Position numbers and translations under genes: made by a program. From Rhodocyclales bacterium (lineage in GTDB: Bacteria; Pseudomonadota; Gammaproteobacteria; Burkholderiales; Rhodocyclaceae), in the NCBI GenBank assembly GCA_016192435.1, contig JACPUD010000055.1, positions 1 to 56,433 of the forward strand: a DNA stretch of 56,433 nt, written 5' to 3'. Positions 1 to 8,086 of the stretch are shown piece by piece (the stretch's first letter is position 1; each line of letters starts with the position of its first letter). A model generated the notes under the pieces. The model ran no database searches, was not told where the DNA came from, and saw only the letters and a program-made list of their open reading frames with translations.

Positions 1-759
1 CGCATCGGTGATGCCGGCGAGCCCGGCGGCATTCGACAGATCGGTGGTGGTTCCGGCCTGATTCGGATAGCCATTACCGATGAAAATGATGAAATTCTTG
101 GCGCAGCCGTCGTTGGCGGTGCTGGGCGGCAAGTAAGTGGTAGAGGTGGAGGTGGCCAGCGAATTTCCCGCCAGGGCGCCGGCCGGCTGCTTGGTGGTAT
201 TGACGGTGCTGCCGGTGTAATCGCGCAGGTCGAGCGAGCTGCCGCTGGGCAGGTCGGTGGTGCCGAAGCGGGCGAAGCCGTTGAAGTAGCGATAGGCCGC
301 ATTCATCATGCTGTCATAGACGATGGACGAGGTATTGACCTTGTCGTCGTTGTCGCCGTCGCCGCCGAAGTTGGTGACCATGGTGTTGAGCATGCTGGTG
401 AAGGCGGTCTTGTTGGTGCCGCTCATCTCGCGCACGGCGAAGCGCACATAGCCGCCGTTGGAGCCCGCCGCCATCAGCAGCCCGACATTGATGTTGTCGC
501 CCAGGGTGGAGATGATTTCCGACATCGCCTGCAATTCGGCTTCGCCCTGCTTGGTGCCGGAAGGAAGCCAGCCCTGGTTGGCTGCGGCCCAGTTGGTCGA
601 GTTATCGAGCACGATCAGCACATTGGCCTGGGAACCGGTGGCGGCTTCGCCGCCGACATAGAGATCGATGTCTTCGGCCAGCGAGGGGGTCATCGTCCCG
701 AGACTGACGGCGGCAGCCACGGCGATGACGCTGTGGCGCAGGGATTGGGGAATGTTCAC
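1..759 (-). CDS. pilY1: PilY1-type pilus-tip adhesin, N-terminal part (runs off the window)
   Basis: The reading frame is open from a GTG at 757-759 to the window edge, so the gene is partial. The start is fixed by a GGAGG ribosome site seven bases upstream. The product begins with a signal peptide (MNIPQSLRH, hydrophobic core, cleavage near SLAED). A von Willebrand A-like segment follows, with a degenerate MIDAS-like DNSTN, and then the text NFIIFIGNGYPNQ that recurs in PilY1 N-termini. PilY1 proteins sit on type IV pili with the minor pilins, modulate retraction and act in adhesion and surface sensing. It is the last visible gene of minor-pilin cluster 1, 16 bases after pilX. The beta-propeller half must lie outside the window, so its completeness cannot be judged. 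Confidence 0.85.
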   Translation of the reverse strand, partial: MNIPQSLRHSVIAVAAAVSLGTMTPSLAEDIDLYVGGEAATGSQANVLIVLDNSTNWAAANQGWLPSGTKQGEAELQAMSEIISTLGDNINVGLLMAAGSNGGYVRFAVREMSGTNKTAFTSMLNTMVTNFGGDGDNDDKVNTSSIVYDSMMNAAYRYFNGFARFGTTDLPSGSSLDLRDYTGSTVNTTKQPAGALAGNSLATSTSTTYLPPSTANDGCAKNFIIFIGNGYPNQAGTTTDLSNAAGLAGITDA

Positions 760-775
760 GATTTAACCTCCGACT

Positions 776-1324
776 TCATGAGCAACGATAGGAAGAATCG
801 TTGGAGTACACGGTCGCCGCGCCGTTGTCCATGCGGATGCCGGTGCCCTGGGTGATCGCGACATTGGCGCCGAACCAGCCTTCCCTGACAGTGGCGGTGA
901 TCTCCCAGACCGTGGTGGAACAGGCGGATACCGGGTTGGAAATCGTGTCGTAGCATTTCAGGTCTTCGCTGTTGCCGATATCCAGCACGGTGTTCATGAT
1001 CGGCGTCACTTGGCGGATACAGGGGCGGGCCACCGCGACGTTGTAGGTTTTCCCGGCATCCACCGCGACGGTCCAGTCGCGCTCGGTGCCGGCGACGTCG
1101 TCGGTGAAGTTGCTGCTCATCACCTGGTCCAGGGCGTGCTGGGCCGCGCCCATGGCCTCGCTGCGCATCTGCATGTTGTTGATGGTGCGCAAATTCACGG
1201 TGCCCATCTTGATCGCCGACAGCGCCAGCAAGGTCATCACCATCAGCATGAACAGGCTCAGCAGCAGCACCGAGCCGCGCTCTGCGGCACGCCGCGACGC
1301 CATCCGGATTGGAATTGATTTCAT
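776..1324 (-). CDS. pilX: PilX-like type IV pilus minor pilin
   Basis: The 182-residue product starts MKSIPIRMASRRAAERG and continues with a hydrophobic helix (SVLLLSLFMLMVMTLLALSA), the class III leader and N-terminal helix of PilX-type minor pilins, which lack the Glu5 of major pilins. Prepilin peptidase should cut after the Gly. Two cysteine-containing stretches in the C-terminal half may form a disulfide. The ATG at 1324 overlaps the pilW stop (ATGA), which argues for translational coupling and against the longer upstream frame. PilX works with PilV, PilW, FimT/FimU and PilY1 in a priming complex at the pilus base or tip. The sequence is poorly conserved outside the helix, so the assignment rests mainly on gene order and the leader. 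Confidence 0.8.
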   Translation of the reverse strand: MKSIPIRMASRRAAERGSVLLLSLFMLMVMTLLALSAIKMGTVNLRTINNMQMRSEAMGAAQHALDQVMSSNFTDDVAGTERDWTVAVDAGKTYNVAVARPCIRQVTPIMNTVLDIGNSEDLKCYDTISNPVSACSTTVWEITATVREGWFGANVAITQGTGIRMDNGAATVYSNDSSYRCS

Positions 1325-2706
1325 GGCACCACATCCTCCCTGCGTCCGGCCATGTTGACTACCTTGATGGTTGATCCCGAGGACTTGTAGCGGTAGCTGC
1401 TGCCGTTCGTACCCCGGGCATTCAAGGTCGCGGCCGGCACCGAGATCGAACCGAGCACGAATTCCTTGTTGTTCGTATAGGCATTGGTCACCTCCGGGTC
1501 GCGCACGATCACCCACAGTTTGATCGACATGACATCCTGCCAGTTGGTGGCGCCGCCCCAGGGATCGGTCAAGGCCGTGCCGGTGGTCGACCCGTTCGGC
1601 ATCAGGCGCTCCGGATCGGTGGTCGCACGGCCATAGGCATCGACCGAACCTTCGATCAGCGCATAGGGGGTCCAGGAGACGCCGCCATCGGAAACCGTGC
1701 CGCTGGTGTGCGTCGGCGCGGCGATGCCGGTGGTGCCGCCCGCCGCCGTCACATACAGGCGATCGAGATTCCGGCGTCCGGCACCGGCCAGGACCACGGT
1801 GTTCGCCGTCCATTGGTAACCCGAGGGATCAATGCCGTATTCCAGGTGCAGATCCATCACGTGCGGTGCGATGGTGACCGGCGTGGTGCCGCCGGCGCTG
1901 GTGTCGATCATTTTCAGGGTCGGAATGCCGTCGCCGGACTCGTTTTCCGATGCGACGTAGTAGATGCGGGTGATCAGTTCCCAGACCGGGGCGCGGTCGG
2001 CGGCAAGCGCGGAACAACCCAGGCGCCGCAATCCGGTGGGCGAGGTGCTGCCGGTAGTCACCGTGAAATCGTTGGTGCCGATTTCGGTTTCGCAGGCGGA
2101 CACCTGCAGGTAGGTCTTGGCCGCACTGAGCGTGCCGGCGATCGCGTCCGCCGTCACGGCCGTCGTCTTGGCGCGGCGGATCACCAGGATGTCGGTGCCC
2201 GCCTGATAGTTCGGCAGGCAACTGGTGATACCGCTATCGATGGTCTGGGTGGCGCCGCCATCGTCGTGTGCTTCGAATCCCAGGATCGGCACCGGTATCC
2301 TGACGGTGCCGGTGCCCAGATTGGTCCAGCCCTGGGTCAGGGCCGCGGCGGTGCATCCGCTACCTGCATCTTCCAGGGCCGACACGGCTTGCCATTGCAC
2401 CGAATTCCAGCGTCCCGCCGGGGTGTAGTTGCCCCAGAACCCCGCCAACCGGATGTCCTCGGCCATGGTCTCGATCGAGAAGCGCGCATTCTCGATCTTC
2501 TGGCCTTCGCGATCCACCTGCTGGCGGGTGGTTACGGTCGAGGCGAACAGTCCCGCCAGCGCCGACAGCAGCACCATGGCAATACCCATCGCCACCAGCA
2601 CTTCGGCGAGCGTGAAGCCGGCCTGTGCATCCGGATGAAAGTTGGCGCTGGCGACCCGGCGCCGCCGGCCAGCCTGTCCGCTGTTCGATTTACCCATGAT
2701 GCTCAT
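1321..2706 (-). CDS. pilW: PilW-like type IV pilus assembly minor pilin
   Basis: The product has 461 residues. The N-terminal leader ends in QAG and is followed by FTLAEVLVAMGIAMVLLSALAG, a prepilin-peptidase site and transmembrane helix. The next segment (ENARFSIETMAEDIRLAGFWG) is characteristic of PilW. The large globular domain matches the usual PilW size, being much bigger than PilV or PilX. I chose the ATG at 2706, five bases after the pilV stop; an alternative ATG lies at 2697. The gene overlaps pilX downstream by four bases. One copy of the 21-bp dispersed element sits in the leader region at 2641-2661 and encodes RRVASAN just before the processed helix. Confidence 0.85.
   Translation of the reverse strand: MSIMGKSNSGQAGRRRRVASANFHPDAQAGFTLAEVLVAMGIAMVLLSALAGLFASTVTTRQQVDREGQKIENARFSIETMAEDIRLAGFWGNYTPAGRWNSVQWQAVSALEDAGSGCTAAALTQGWTNLGTGTVRIPVPILGFEAHDDGGATQTIDSGITSCLPNYQAGTDILVIRRAKTTAVTADAIAGTLSAAKTYLQVSACETEIGTNDFTVTTGSTSPTGLRRLGCSALAADRAPVWELITRIYYVASENESGDGIPTLKMIDTSAGGTTPVTIAPHVMDLHLEYGIDPSGYQWTANTVVLAGAGRRNLDRLYVTAAGGTTGIAAPTHTSGTVSDGGVSWTPYALIEGSVDAYGRATTDPERLMPNGSTTGTALTDPWGGATNWQDVMSIKLWVIVRDPEVTNAYTNNKEFVLGSISVPAATLNARGTNGSSYRYKSSGSTIKVVNMAGRREDVVP
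2641..2661 (-). repeat. Dispersed 21-bp element, copy 1 (inside pilW)
   Basis: Read on the gene strand this is CGCCGGGTCGCCAGCGCCAAC. It matches the consensus CGCCGTRTCGCCAGCGCCAAC seen at five other places in the window. Here it is in frame and encodes RRVASAN within the PilW leader peptide. The polarity relative to the gene is the same as in every other copy. Confidence 0.6.
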
Positions 2707-2710
2707 CGTT

Positions 2711-3349
2711 TCACCCACTGAGATCCGCCACCCAGATGCGCCGGCTGATTCCGCGCCGCCCCGTGGTGATCGCCGTGTCGCCACAAGTCAGGTCGGAGGC
2801 CACGGCGCCCGTGGCGTCGCGGCCCTGCCAGACGACATTGATTTCATAGACGCTGGTGGCCTGCAGGAACACACAACCGCGGGCACCGGCCAGGCCGCCG
2901 ACCTTGGATGCGCTGCCGGTGGTTTCGCCGATGCCCTTGAGCGCCAGGTCCCATTCGCAGATGTCGCTTTCGGCCACCGAGTTCTTCGTGCCGCCCTGTG
3001 CCGTGGTCTTGCAGCACTCGGCCTGATCGGCGAGATCGGACGGGTTGCCGGTCACACAGGAGTTCGTGTAGGCGGTGCCGAACACGATCTTGCTGCCGCC
3101 GCTGCGCTGATCGTAGGTGGCGCTGCCGGCAGGCGCCTTGAGCTGGGCCAGGTTGGATTCCATGCGATCGGCCATTTCGTTGACCAGCATCAGCGCCTGT
3201 CCCCGCGAGGCGGATTCGACCTCGGCGGTCAGCGCACGGGCCTGCAATCCGACCAGGCCCAGCAGTCCGACCGCGATCACGAACATGGTGATCAGCACCT
3301 CGAGCAGCGAATAGCCGCGATGCGTCGCTGGCATGGTTGTGCGCTTCAT
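2711..3349 (-). CDS. pilV: PilV-like type IV pilus minor pilin
   Basis: The 212-residue product has a short leader ending at THRG, then YSLLEVLITMFVIAVGLLGLVGLQ with Glu5, a standard prepilin processing site and transmembrane alpha-1 helix. After it come the ALMLVNEMADRMESN residues typical of PilV. Cysteine-rich C-terminal text (CVTGNPSDLADQAECC) suggests a disulfide-bonded head domain. Its ATG overlaps the fimT stop by four bases and it is followed four bases later by pilW, the usual fimT-pilV-pilW-pilX-pilY1 order. The paralogue in cluster 2 (14172-14687) shares the helix but little of the head. Confidence 0.85.
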   Translation of the reverse strand: MKRTTMPATHRGYSLLEVLITMFVIAVGLLGLVGLQARALTAEVESASRGQALMLVNEMADRMESNLAQLKAPAGSATYDQRSGGSKIVFGTAYTNSCVTGNPSDLADQAECCKTTAQGGTKNSVAESDICEWDLALKGIGETTGSASKVGGLAGARGCVFLQATSVYEINVVWQGRDATGAVASDLTCGDTAITTGRRGISRRIWVADLSG

Positions 3350-3903
3350 GTACAGGCCCCCACCTTGGTGCTGGCATTGCCCGCCGTGTCGATCGTCACG
3401 CAGCGGGTCAGCAGGTTGCTCGTGTCGTCGTTATCCACCCTGATCTTGACCGCGCTGCCGGAACTCAGGCGTCCGGTGCGGCCGAAGGTGATGACGCAGG
3501 GTGTGGCGCTGCACGAAAACACGGTGTAGGTGACGTTCGCCGTCGCGGCATTGACGCGCATCACGTCGCCCCCCGGGGCGCTGACGCTGCAAGCCGAACT
3601 GCTGGTGAAGACGATGCACCAGCCATTGTTGTAGTTGCCGCTCTGCGCCACGATGGAAATCGATGCGCCCGCCGTAGTTCCGTACTTGACGGCCTCGCTG
3701 CGCGCCTGCATGACCGTCGTCACCAGGTCGAAGGTGGCGCTTTTCATCTTCTGCGTATCCATCAAGGAGCGCAGGCCGGGCATGCCGATGGCCAGCAAAA
3801 TGCCCATGATGGCGGTCACCACCAGCACTTCGATCAGTGTGAAGCCGGTGCAAGCTTGCCGTCGCGGCATCTGCGCGACAGTGACGGAGGTCGTGGCGTT
3901 CAT
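3346..3903 (-). CDS. fimT: FimT/GspH-type minor pilin
   Basis: The product has 185 residues. The leader ends QACTG and the helix FTLIEVLVVTAIMGILLAIGMPG carries Glu5. The following LRSLMDTQKMKSATFDLVTTVMQARSEA matches the FimT/GspH pattern, in which a conserved region after the helix contains LxxARSEAV. FimT proteins are minor pilins; in some species FimT binds DNA during natural transformation, but whether this one does cannot be read from the sequence. The ATG at 3903 lies seven bases after the pilE-like stop, and the gene overlaps pilV by four bases. An upstream in-frame extension exists but would bury the leader, so it was rejected. Confidence 0.8.
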   Translation of the reverse strand: MNATTSVTVAQMPRRQACTGFTLIEVLVVTAIMGILLAIGMPGLRSLMDTQKMKSATFDLVTTVMQARSEAVKYGTTAGASISIVAQSGNYNNGWCIVFTSSSACSVSAPGGDVMRVNAATANVTYTVFSCSATPCVITFGRTGRLSSGSAVKIRVDNDDTSNLLTRCVTIDTAGNASTKVGACT

Positions 3904-3910
3904 GGCCGCA

Positions 3911-4399
3911 TCACCATTGCGCCAGCGGCATGCGCAGGCCGAACTGATTGACATACAGCGTGGCCTCGCCGGCCTGAATCGTGCCGCTGCGCGCGATTGC
4001 CGTCGCCTGATAGGTCGGCATGCTGGCGAGATTGACGTTGGTGGCCGTCGTCGTCGGCGCGCAGATCGCAAAGTTGTAGGCTGCCAAGGCCTCCTGCGGC
4101 AACGTGACCCCCAGCGCCGAAAACATCGTCGTCGAGTTTGCCGTGCAGTCGGCGGTCGGCAAAGTGCCCGGATCCGCAGGGCAGGCGGCAGTGCAATTGA
4201 GGAAATAGCCGCGATTCTGTACGACGTACTGCTCCTGGCGACTGGCAATCTCCATCAGCACAGCCTTGGCGGCTGCCTTGTTGGAGCGGATCAGGTACTG
4301 GTTGTACTGCGGAATGGCGATCGCGACGAGAATGCCGACGATCGCCACAACGACAATCAGTTCGACCAGGCTAAAACCGGATGAGAACCTATTTCGCAT
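3911..4399 (-). CDS. pilE: PilE-like type IV pilin
   Basis: With the ATG at 4399 the product is MRNRFSSG followed by FSLVELIVVVAIVGILVAIAIPQY, a classical type IVa pilin leader with Glu5 and Pro22. The downstream segment KAVLMEIASRQEQYVVQNRGYF is typical of PilE-type minor pilins. Cysteines flank the head domain, and the C-terminus ends in an aromatic residue (PLAQW). It is the first gene of cluster 1, reading towards fimT-pilV-pilW-pilX-pilY1. ATGs at 4429 and 4453 give longer leaders with no better ribosome site; I preferred the usual short leader. Whether this is a minor pilin or the major subunit cannot be decided here, but the operon setting favours a minor pilin. Confidence 0.8.
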   Translation of the reverse strand: MRNRFSSGFSLVELIVVVAIVGILVAIAIPQYNQYLIRSNKAAAKAVLMEIASRQEQYVVQNRGYFLNCTAACPADPGTLPTADCTANSTTMFSALGVTLPQEALAAYNFAICAPTTTATNVNLASMPTYQATAIARSGTIQAGEATLYVNQFGLRMPLAQW

Positions 4400-4937
4400 T
4401 TGAGCAATCTTCAATTCGGCGGATGACATTCTTATTGTGCTGTAGTTATGCAACTATAACGAGAGCAATGCTTAGTGACATCCTGACAATATGCAACTAG
4501 TAACACAATCAGGAATCGCCGAATCGCCATAAGGTAAACCTGATGCAAGCACTAAGCGAGCCGCATGCGCGCGGGAAAGTCGAACGCGACCAATTCAAGA
4601 GGGCCGCCGCGTCATTTCGAGCCTCGCCTTCGCCTTGCACGGCTTGAATCGATTTTGTGTAGCCGTGCAACTACCTCAGTGTCACAGAAAAATCTGCGAT
4701 TGTCGTTGCCAAACATGATTAACGCGTCAAGCGTCCTGGAGCAAGATGCATTCTTGCCATACCGAGCGGATTTCAGATGATCTGGTCCAAGAACCTTGCG
4801 CTTGACCTGGCGCCGATCCAGGTCGTGACTGCCGCAAGTGCCAAGGCGAGGCAGTCCGCGCCCGGCCGCGGGTCGGCCCTCGACCGCGGTGGGCCGCTGG
4901 TCGCCGCGCACTGCCGGATGCTGCCGCTACGGCCTGG
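4400..4937. other. Intergenic region between divergent pilE and sensor kinase genes
   Basis: This stretch of about 540 bases separates pilE (minus) from the NarX-like kinase (plus) and is more AT-rich near pilE. It must hold promoters for both directions. I looked for sigma-54 sites (GG-N10-GC with TTGC) on the pilE side and for sigma-70 pairs and found none with correct spacing. Short open frames in it have no ribosome sites and look random. Confidence 0.5.
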
Positions 4938-6377
4938 ATGTTGATGTTCAGCCGCCGGCAAACCATTCACAGTCGCCTGATGCTGGCGTACAAGCTCCTG
5001 CTCGGCAGCTTGTTGCTGGTGGTCGGGCTTGGCGGATTGTTCTATATTTTTGTTGCCGAGCGCGCGGAGGTTCGCGAATCGGCCCACGCGGCGGCCGGCA
5101 TACTGGCCAGCCAGAGTTCGGCTGCGCTGATGTTCGGCGATAGCCAGGTGCTGCAGGAGAACCTGGAATCGCTGAAGGGTCTGGAGGGTTTGCATTGGGC
5201 GGCCATCGTACCGACCGCCATCGACCTACCGCTCCCGGCAATACGCTTAGGCGCTGCCCCGGTGGATCTGCCGGGTGTTTTAGCCGGCCTTGCCGACCGG
5301 CGGGAACGCATGGACCTCTTCAGTCTGATCGTGCGCGCGCCGATTTCGCACCAGGGCATCGAGCGCGGCCAGTTGCTGCTGGCTATGGATCTGCGCTTCG
5401 AGGTGTTCGAATTCGTCAGAATCTGCGTCGCCGCCGTGGCATTGCTGGTCGCTGCCTTCCTGCTGGGGCAGGTGGTGTTTCGCCGTATCGTGCGATCGAT
5501 AGTCGCGCCGCTGGATGACCTGATCCGGGCCACCACCTCGATTGCGCAGCAAGCCAGCCGCAACGTCCGGCTTGAGGAGGTGCGGCAATCGACGGTCGAA
5601 TTCACCGACGAAGTCGGGCAGTTGGCCGACGCTTTCGATCTGATGCTCGACGCCATAATTCGCCACGATCGGCTGGAGCGCGATCATGCGCAGCAACTGG
5701 AACAGACGGTCGAAAATCTGCGCTCGCTGTCGGCACGCATGCGCGCCGTACGCGAGGAGGAGCGCACCCGGATCTCGCACGAGATTCACGACGAACTCGG
5801 CCAGCGCCTGACGGCGCTCAAGTTCGCGATAGCCCGACTGGATGCCGGCAAAGCGGGTAACGGCATCGCGGCCCAGGTTGATGAATTGATCAAGGTGGTG
5901 CGCAGCATCTCGTGGGATCTGCGCCCGAGCCTGCTCGATTCGCTCGGATTGGTCGCGGCAATCGAGTGGCAGGCCCAGGACTTTTCCCGCCGCATGGGAA
6001 TCCGTTGCGGTGTCGATCTGCCGGACGAAGCAATCGACATTGCGCCCGAAATGGCGACCGACCTGTTCCGCGTTTGCCAGGAATTGCTGACCAATGTGTC
6101 GCGTCACGCCCACGCCAGCCGCGTCGATATAATTCTTGAGACGACCGACGAAGCAATTCACCTGGAAGTCAAGGATAATGGCTGCGGCATGCAGGCGCGC
6201 GACCAGAATCGTCCGGCGCTGGGTCTCCTGGGCATACGCGAACGGGTGGAAAGCTGGGGTGGACGCCTCGACATCGAACCCGCCAACGGTACTGCAAGCC
6301 CGAGCGGCACGCGCATTCACATCATGATTCCCCGCGGCCGCAGCGGCGCGCCGATATCTACGGAGCAAGCACCATGA
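4938..6377 (+). CDS. NarX/DegS-class sensor histidine kinase (HisKA_3) with CHASE8-like input
   Basis: The 479-residue membrane kinase has TM1 at about residues 16-38, a periplasmic part of about 115 residues and TM2 at about 160-180. A HAMP-like stretch follows (about 182-235), then a HisKA_3 dimerisation helix with phospho-His at about 284 (HEIHDELGQ), and an ATPase domain (NVSRHAHA, DNGCGM, GLLGIRERV). The extracytoplasmic text (AAGILASQSSAALMFGD) resembles CHASE8 domains, an inference by eye. The gene overlaps the LuxR-type regulator by four bases (ATGA), so the two form a standard kinase/regulator pair. It lies between the two minor-pilin clusters, so surface appendage control is a reasonable but unproven role. 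The stimulus is unknown. Confidence 0.85.
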   Translation: MLMFSRRQTIHSRLMLAYKLLLGSLLLVVGLGGLFYIFVAERAEVRESAHAAAGILASQSSAALMFGDSQVLQENLESLKGLEGLHWAAIVPTAIDLPLPAIRLGAAPVDLPGVLAGLADRRERMDLFSLIVRAPISHQGIERGQLLLAMDLRFEVFEFVRICVAAVALLVAAFLLGQVVFRRIVRSIVAPLDDLIRATTSIAQQASRNVRLEEVRQSTVEFTDEVGQLADAFDLMLDAIIRHDRLERDHAQQLEQTVENLRSLSARMRAVREEERTRISHEIHDELGQRLTALKFAIARLDAGKAGNGIAAQVDELIKVVRSISWDLRPSLLDSLGLVAAIEWQAQDFSRRMGIRCGVDLPDEAIDIAPEMATDLFRVCQELLTNVSRHAHASRVDIILETTDEAIHLEVKDNGCGMQARDQNRPALGLLGIRERVESWGGRLDIEPANGTASPSGTRIHIMIPRGRSGAPISTEQAP

Positions 6378-7009
6378 AGATCCTGCTGGTCGATGACCAT
6401 CCTGTCGTACGGCAGGGAATCCGCCTCATGCTGATGACCGACCCCGATCTGGAAATTTGCGCCGAAGCCGTCAATGCAGCGGCGGCGATCGATCTGCTGC
6501 GCAAGACCGAATTAAGCATCGACCTGGTGATCCTCGACCTGAATCTTCCGGATCAGAACGGCCTGGTGGTGCTGCAGGAGTCCGTCCGGCGCAGACCCGA
6601 GGTGCCGGTGCTGATCATGAGCATCCAGCCTGAGGAACACATGGCAGTACGCGCATTGAAACTCGGCGCCAGCGGCTACCTGAGCAAGGAAGCCGCCCCG
6701 GAAGAACTGCTCAAGGCCGTCGCCACCCTGCGCCGCGGCAAGAAATACATCAGCGCCTCGCTGGCTGAATGGCTGGCGCTGGATGTCAGCGGCCGCCGCG
6801 AGGTTCTGCCGCACGAACGGCTTTCCGATCGCGAGTACCAGGTGCTGTGCCTGCTGGCCGCCGGCAAATCGGTCTCCGAGATCGCCGAAGGACTTTCGCG
6901 CAGCCCGAACACCATCAGCACCTACCGCGCCCGCATTTTGCACAAGATGGGCATAGACACCAATGCCGGCCTGACGCAGTACGCCATCCAGCACCAGATC
7001 ATCAGGTAG
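6374..7009 (+). CDS. LuxR/NarL-family response regulator
   Basis: The 211-residue product starts MKILLVDDHPVVRQG, a receiver domain with acidic pocket DD at 7-8, phospho-acceptor Asp at about 55 (VILDLNLP) and a conserved Lys in YLSKEA. The C-terminal helix-turn-helix (LSDREYQVLCLLAAGKSVSEIAE, then SPNTISTYRARILHKMG) is the GerE/LuxR type that binds DNA as a dimer after phosphorylation. It overlaps the upstream kinase by four bases and is presumably its partner. The targets cannot be identified from the sequence; the divergently placed pilin cluster 1 and the nearby cluster 2 are obvious candidates. Confidence 0.9.
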   Translation: MKILLVDDHPVVRQGIRLMLMTDPDLEICAEAVNAAAAIDLLRKTELSIDLVILDLNLPDQNGLVVLQESVRRRPEVPVLIMSIQPEEHMAVRALKLGASGYLSKEAAPEELLKAVATLRRGKKYISASLAEWLALDVSGRREVLPHERLSDREYQVLCLLAAGKSVSEIAEGLSRSPNTISTYRARILHKMGIDTNAGLTQYAIQHQIIR

Positions 7010-7157
7010 GTGCTTGACGAAGCCGGCCGCCTCAAGCATCGGCGGGCGCGGAAGGGCGTGGTGCAAGACCAGCCACCATGTCATGCCCTGCGCGCAAATC
7101 CGGCCGCGCCAGGAATGATGCTGTTCGGCACCGCATCAAGACGACGGCAGGCTTCTG

Positions 7158-7544
7158 CTATTTCTGCTTGCTATCCAGTGCTCGCGTCAGGAGTTCGATC
7201 TCGTCTTCGATCGCAAGCAATTCCTCATTCATTCCCTTGGCGCCTTCTTCGATCTTTTTCCGACGTTTTTGAGCTTCGGCAATCTCGGCCTTGATCTTCG
7301 ACTGCAGGGCCAGGTCCATCTTCTTTTCCGCCTCGCTCGCAGCCTGCTCCATCTTGAGCAACCAGTCGCGGGACTTGTCGCTGGCCGCCTGATCACCTCC
7401 CGCGCGCAGCAGCAACATACGAATCTCCTCGGCGCGCTCTTGTTTGCCTGCGATGCGCTCTGTCAGTTCGGCAACAGAGAGTTTGTCGTAGTTCGCTTCC
7501 GACTGCTTGCCGAACAGCCCACCAAACAAAGAACCAAATCCCAT
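7158..7544 (-). CDS. Small coiled-coil protein of unknown function
   Basis: The 128-residue product starts MGFGSLFGGLFGKQSEANYDKLSV and is followed by long charged helices rich in Glu, Lys and Ala (about residues 25-125), with heptad-like spacing that predicts a coiled coil. There is no signal peptide or membrane segment beyond a short glycine/phenylalanine-rich N-terminus. A strong GGAGG ribosome site seven to eight bases upstream of the ATG supports it as a real gene. It is convergent with the LuxR-type regulator and lies 58 bases upstream of the pilE of cluster 2 on the same strand orientation. I do not recognise a family and assign no function. Confidence 0.7.
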   Translation of the reverse strand: MGFGSLFGGLFGKQSEANYDKLSVAELTERIAGKQERAEEIRMLLLRAGGDQAASDKSRDWLLKMEQAASEAEKKMDLALQSKIKAEIAEAQKRRKKIEEGAKGMNEELLAIEDEIELLTRALDSKQK

Positions 7545-7602
7545 TTTGAAACCTCCGTCATGAAGTGAATCCGGAAACGACGCGGGCTAAGCGCCACGCA
7601 AA

Positions 7603-8019
7603 TTACCAGGCGACGGTTCCCCACAAGCGCTGCCCGGCTTCATTGATCGATATGGCCCCATCGGTCGCCTGCGAAGTCCCCGCCACCGGCGTTGCGGTGA
7701 GCGTGTAGGTAACCGCGGCGCTGGGTGTCACCGAGAGGGTGTACTTGCCGTCCTGAGTTGTGCCGCTGGTCCGCCCCAGGCCTCCAGCGGACGTTCCGGT
7801 ATAGGCACTGGTGACATTCAGCGCATAGGCGCTCGAATTGAGAAAGATCTTCTCCTGGATGCTGGCCAGTTCGAGCAATTCGGATTGGGCCGCCGAACGC
7901 GATGCCTTCCGGATGTAATCCTGATAGTTGGGCACCGCGATCGCCAGCAGGATGCCGATGATGGCTGCTGCAATCATCAATTCGACCAGGGTGAAACCTC
8001 TTGCTCCGGTTCTTTTCAC
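7603..8019 (-). CDS. pilE: PilE-like type IV pilin, cluster 2
   Basis: A GTG at 8017-8019 with a GAGGAG ribosome site eight bases upstream gives a 138-residue prepilin. Its leader is VKRTGARG, followed by [24 protein letters not shown] with Glu5. The segment after the helix ([24 protein letters not shown]) is the typical PilE minor-pilin continuation, and the product ends [10 protein letters not shown]. The longer ATG-start frame would add a 17-residue hydrophilic tail before the leader and lacks a ribosome site. It is the last gene of cluster 2, 67 bases after pilY1. In cluster 1 the pilE gene comes first, so the two clusters are not simple duplicates. Confidence 0.85.
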   Translation of the reverse strand: MKRTGARGFTLVELMIAAAIIGILLAIAVPNYQDYIRKASRSAAQSELLELASIQEKIFLNSSAYALNVTSAYTGTSAGGLGRTSGTTQDGKYTLSVTPSAAVTYTLTATPVAGTSQATDGAISINEAGQRLWGTVAW

Positions 8020-8086
8020 GTCCGTGACTCCTCTCGGTGTATGGCTGTTGGTACTGCGTATTTCCGGCAAACTTCCCGGTAGCCTG

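Noticed and set aside
4400-4570. Sigma-54 promoter upstream of pilE
   Set aside because: No GG-N10-GC with TTGC at correct spacing was found on either strand.
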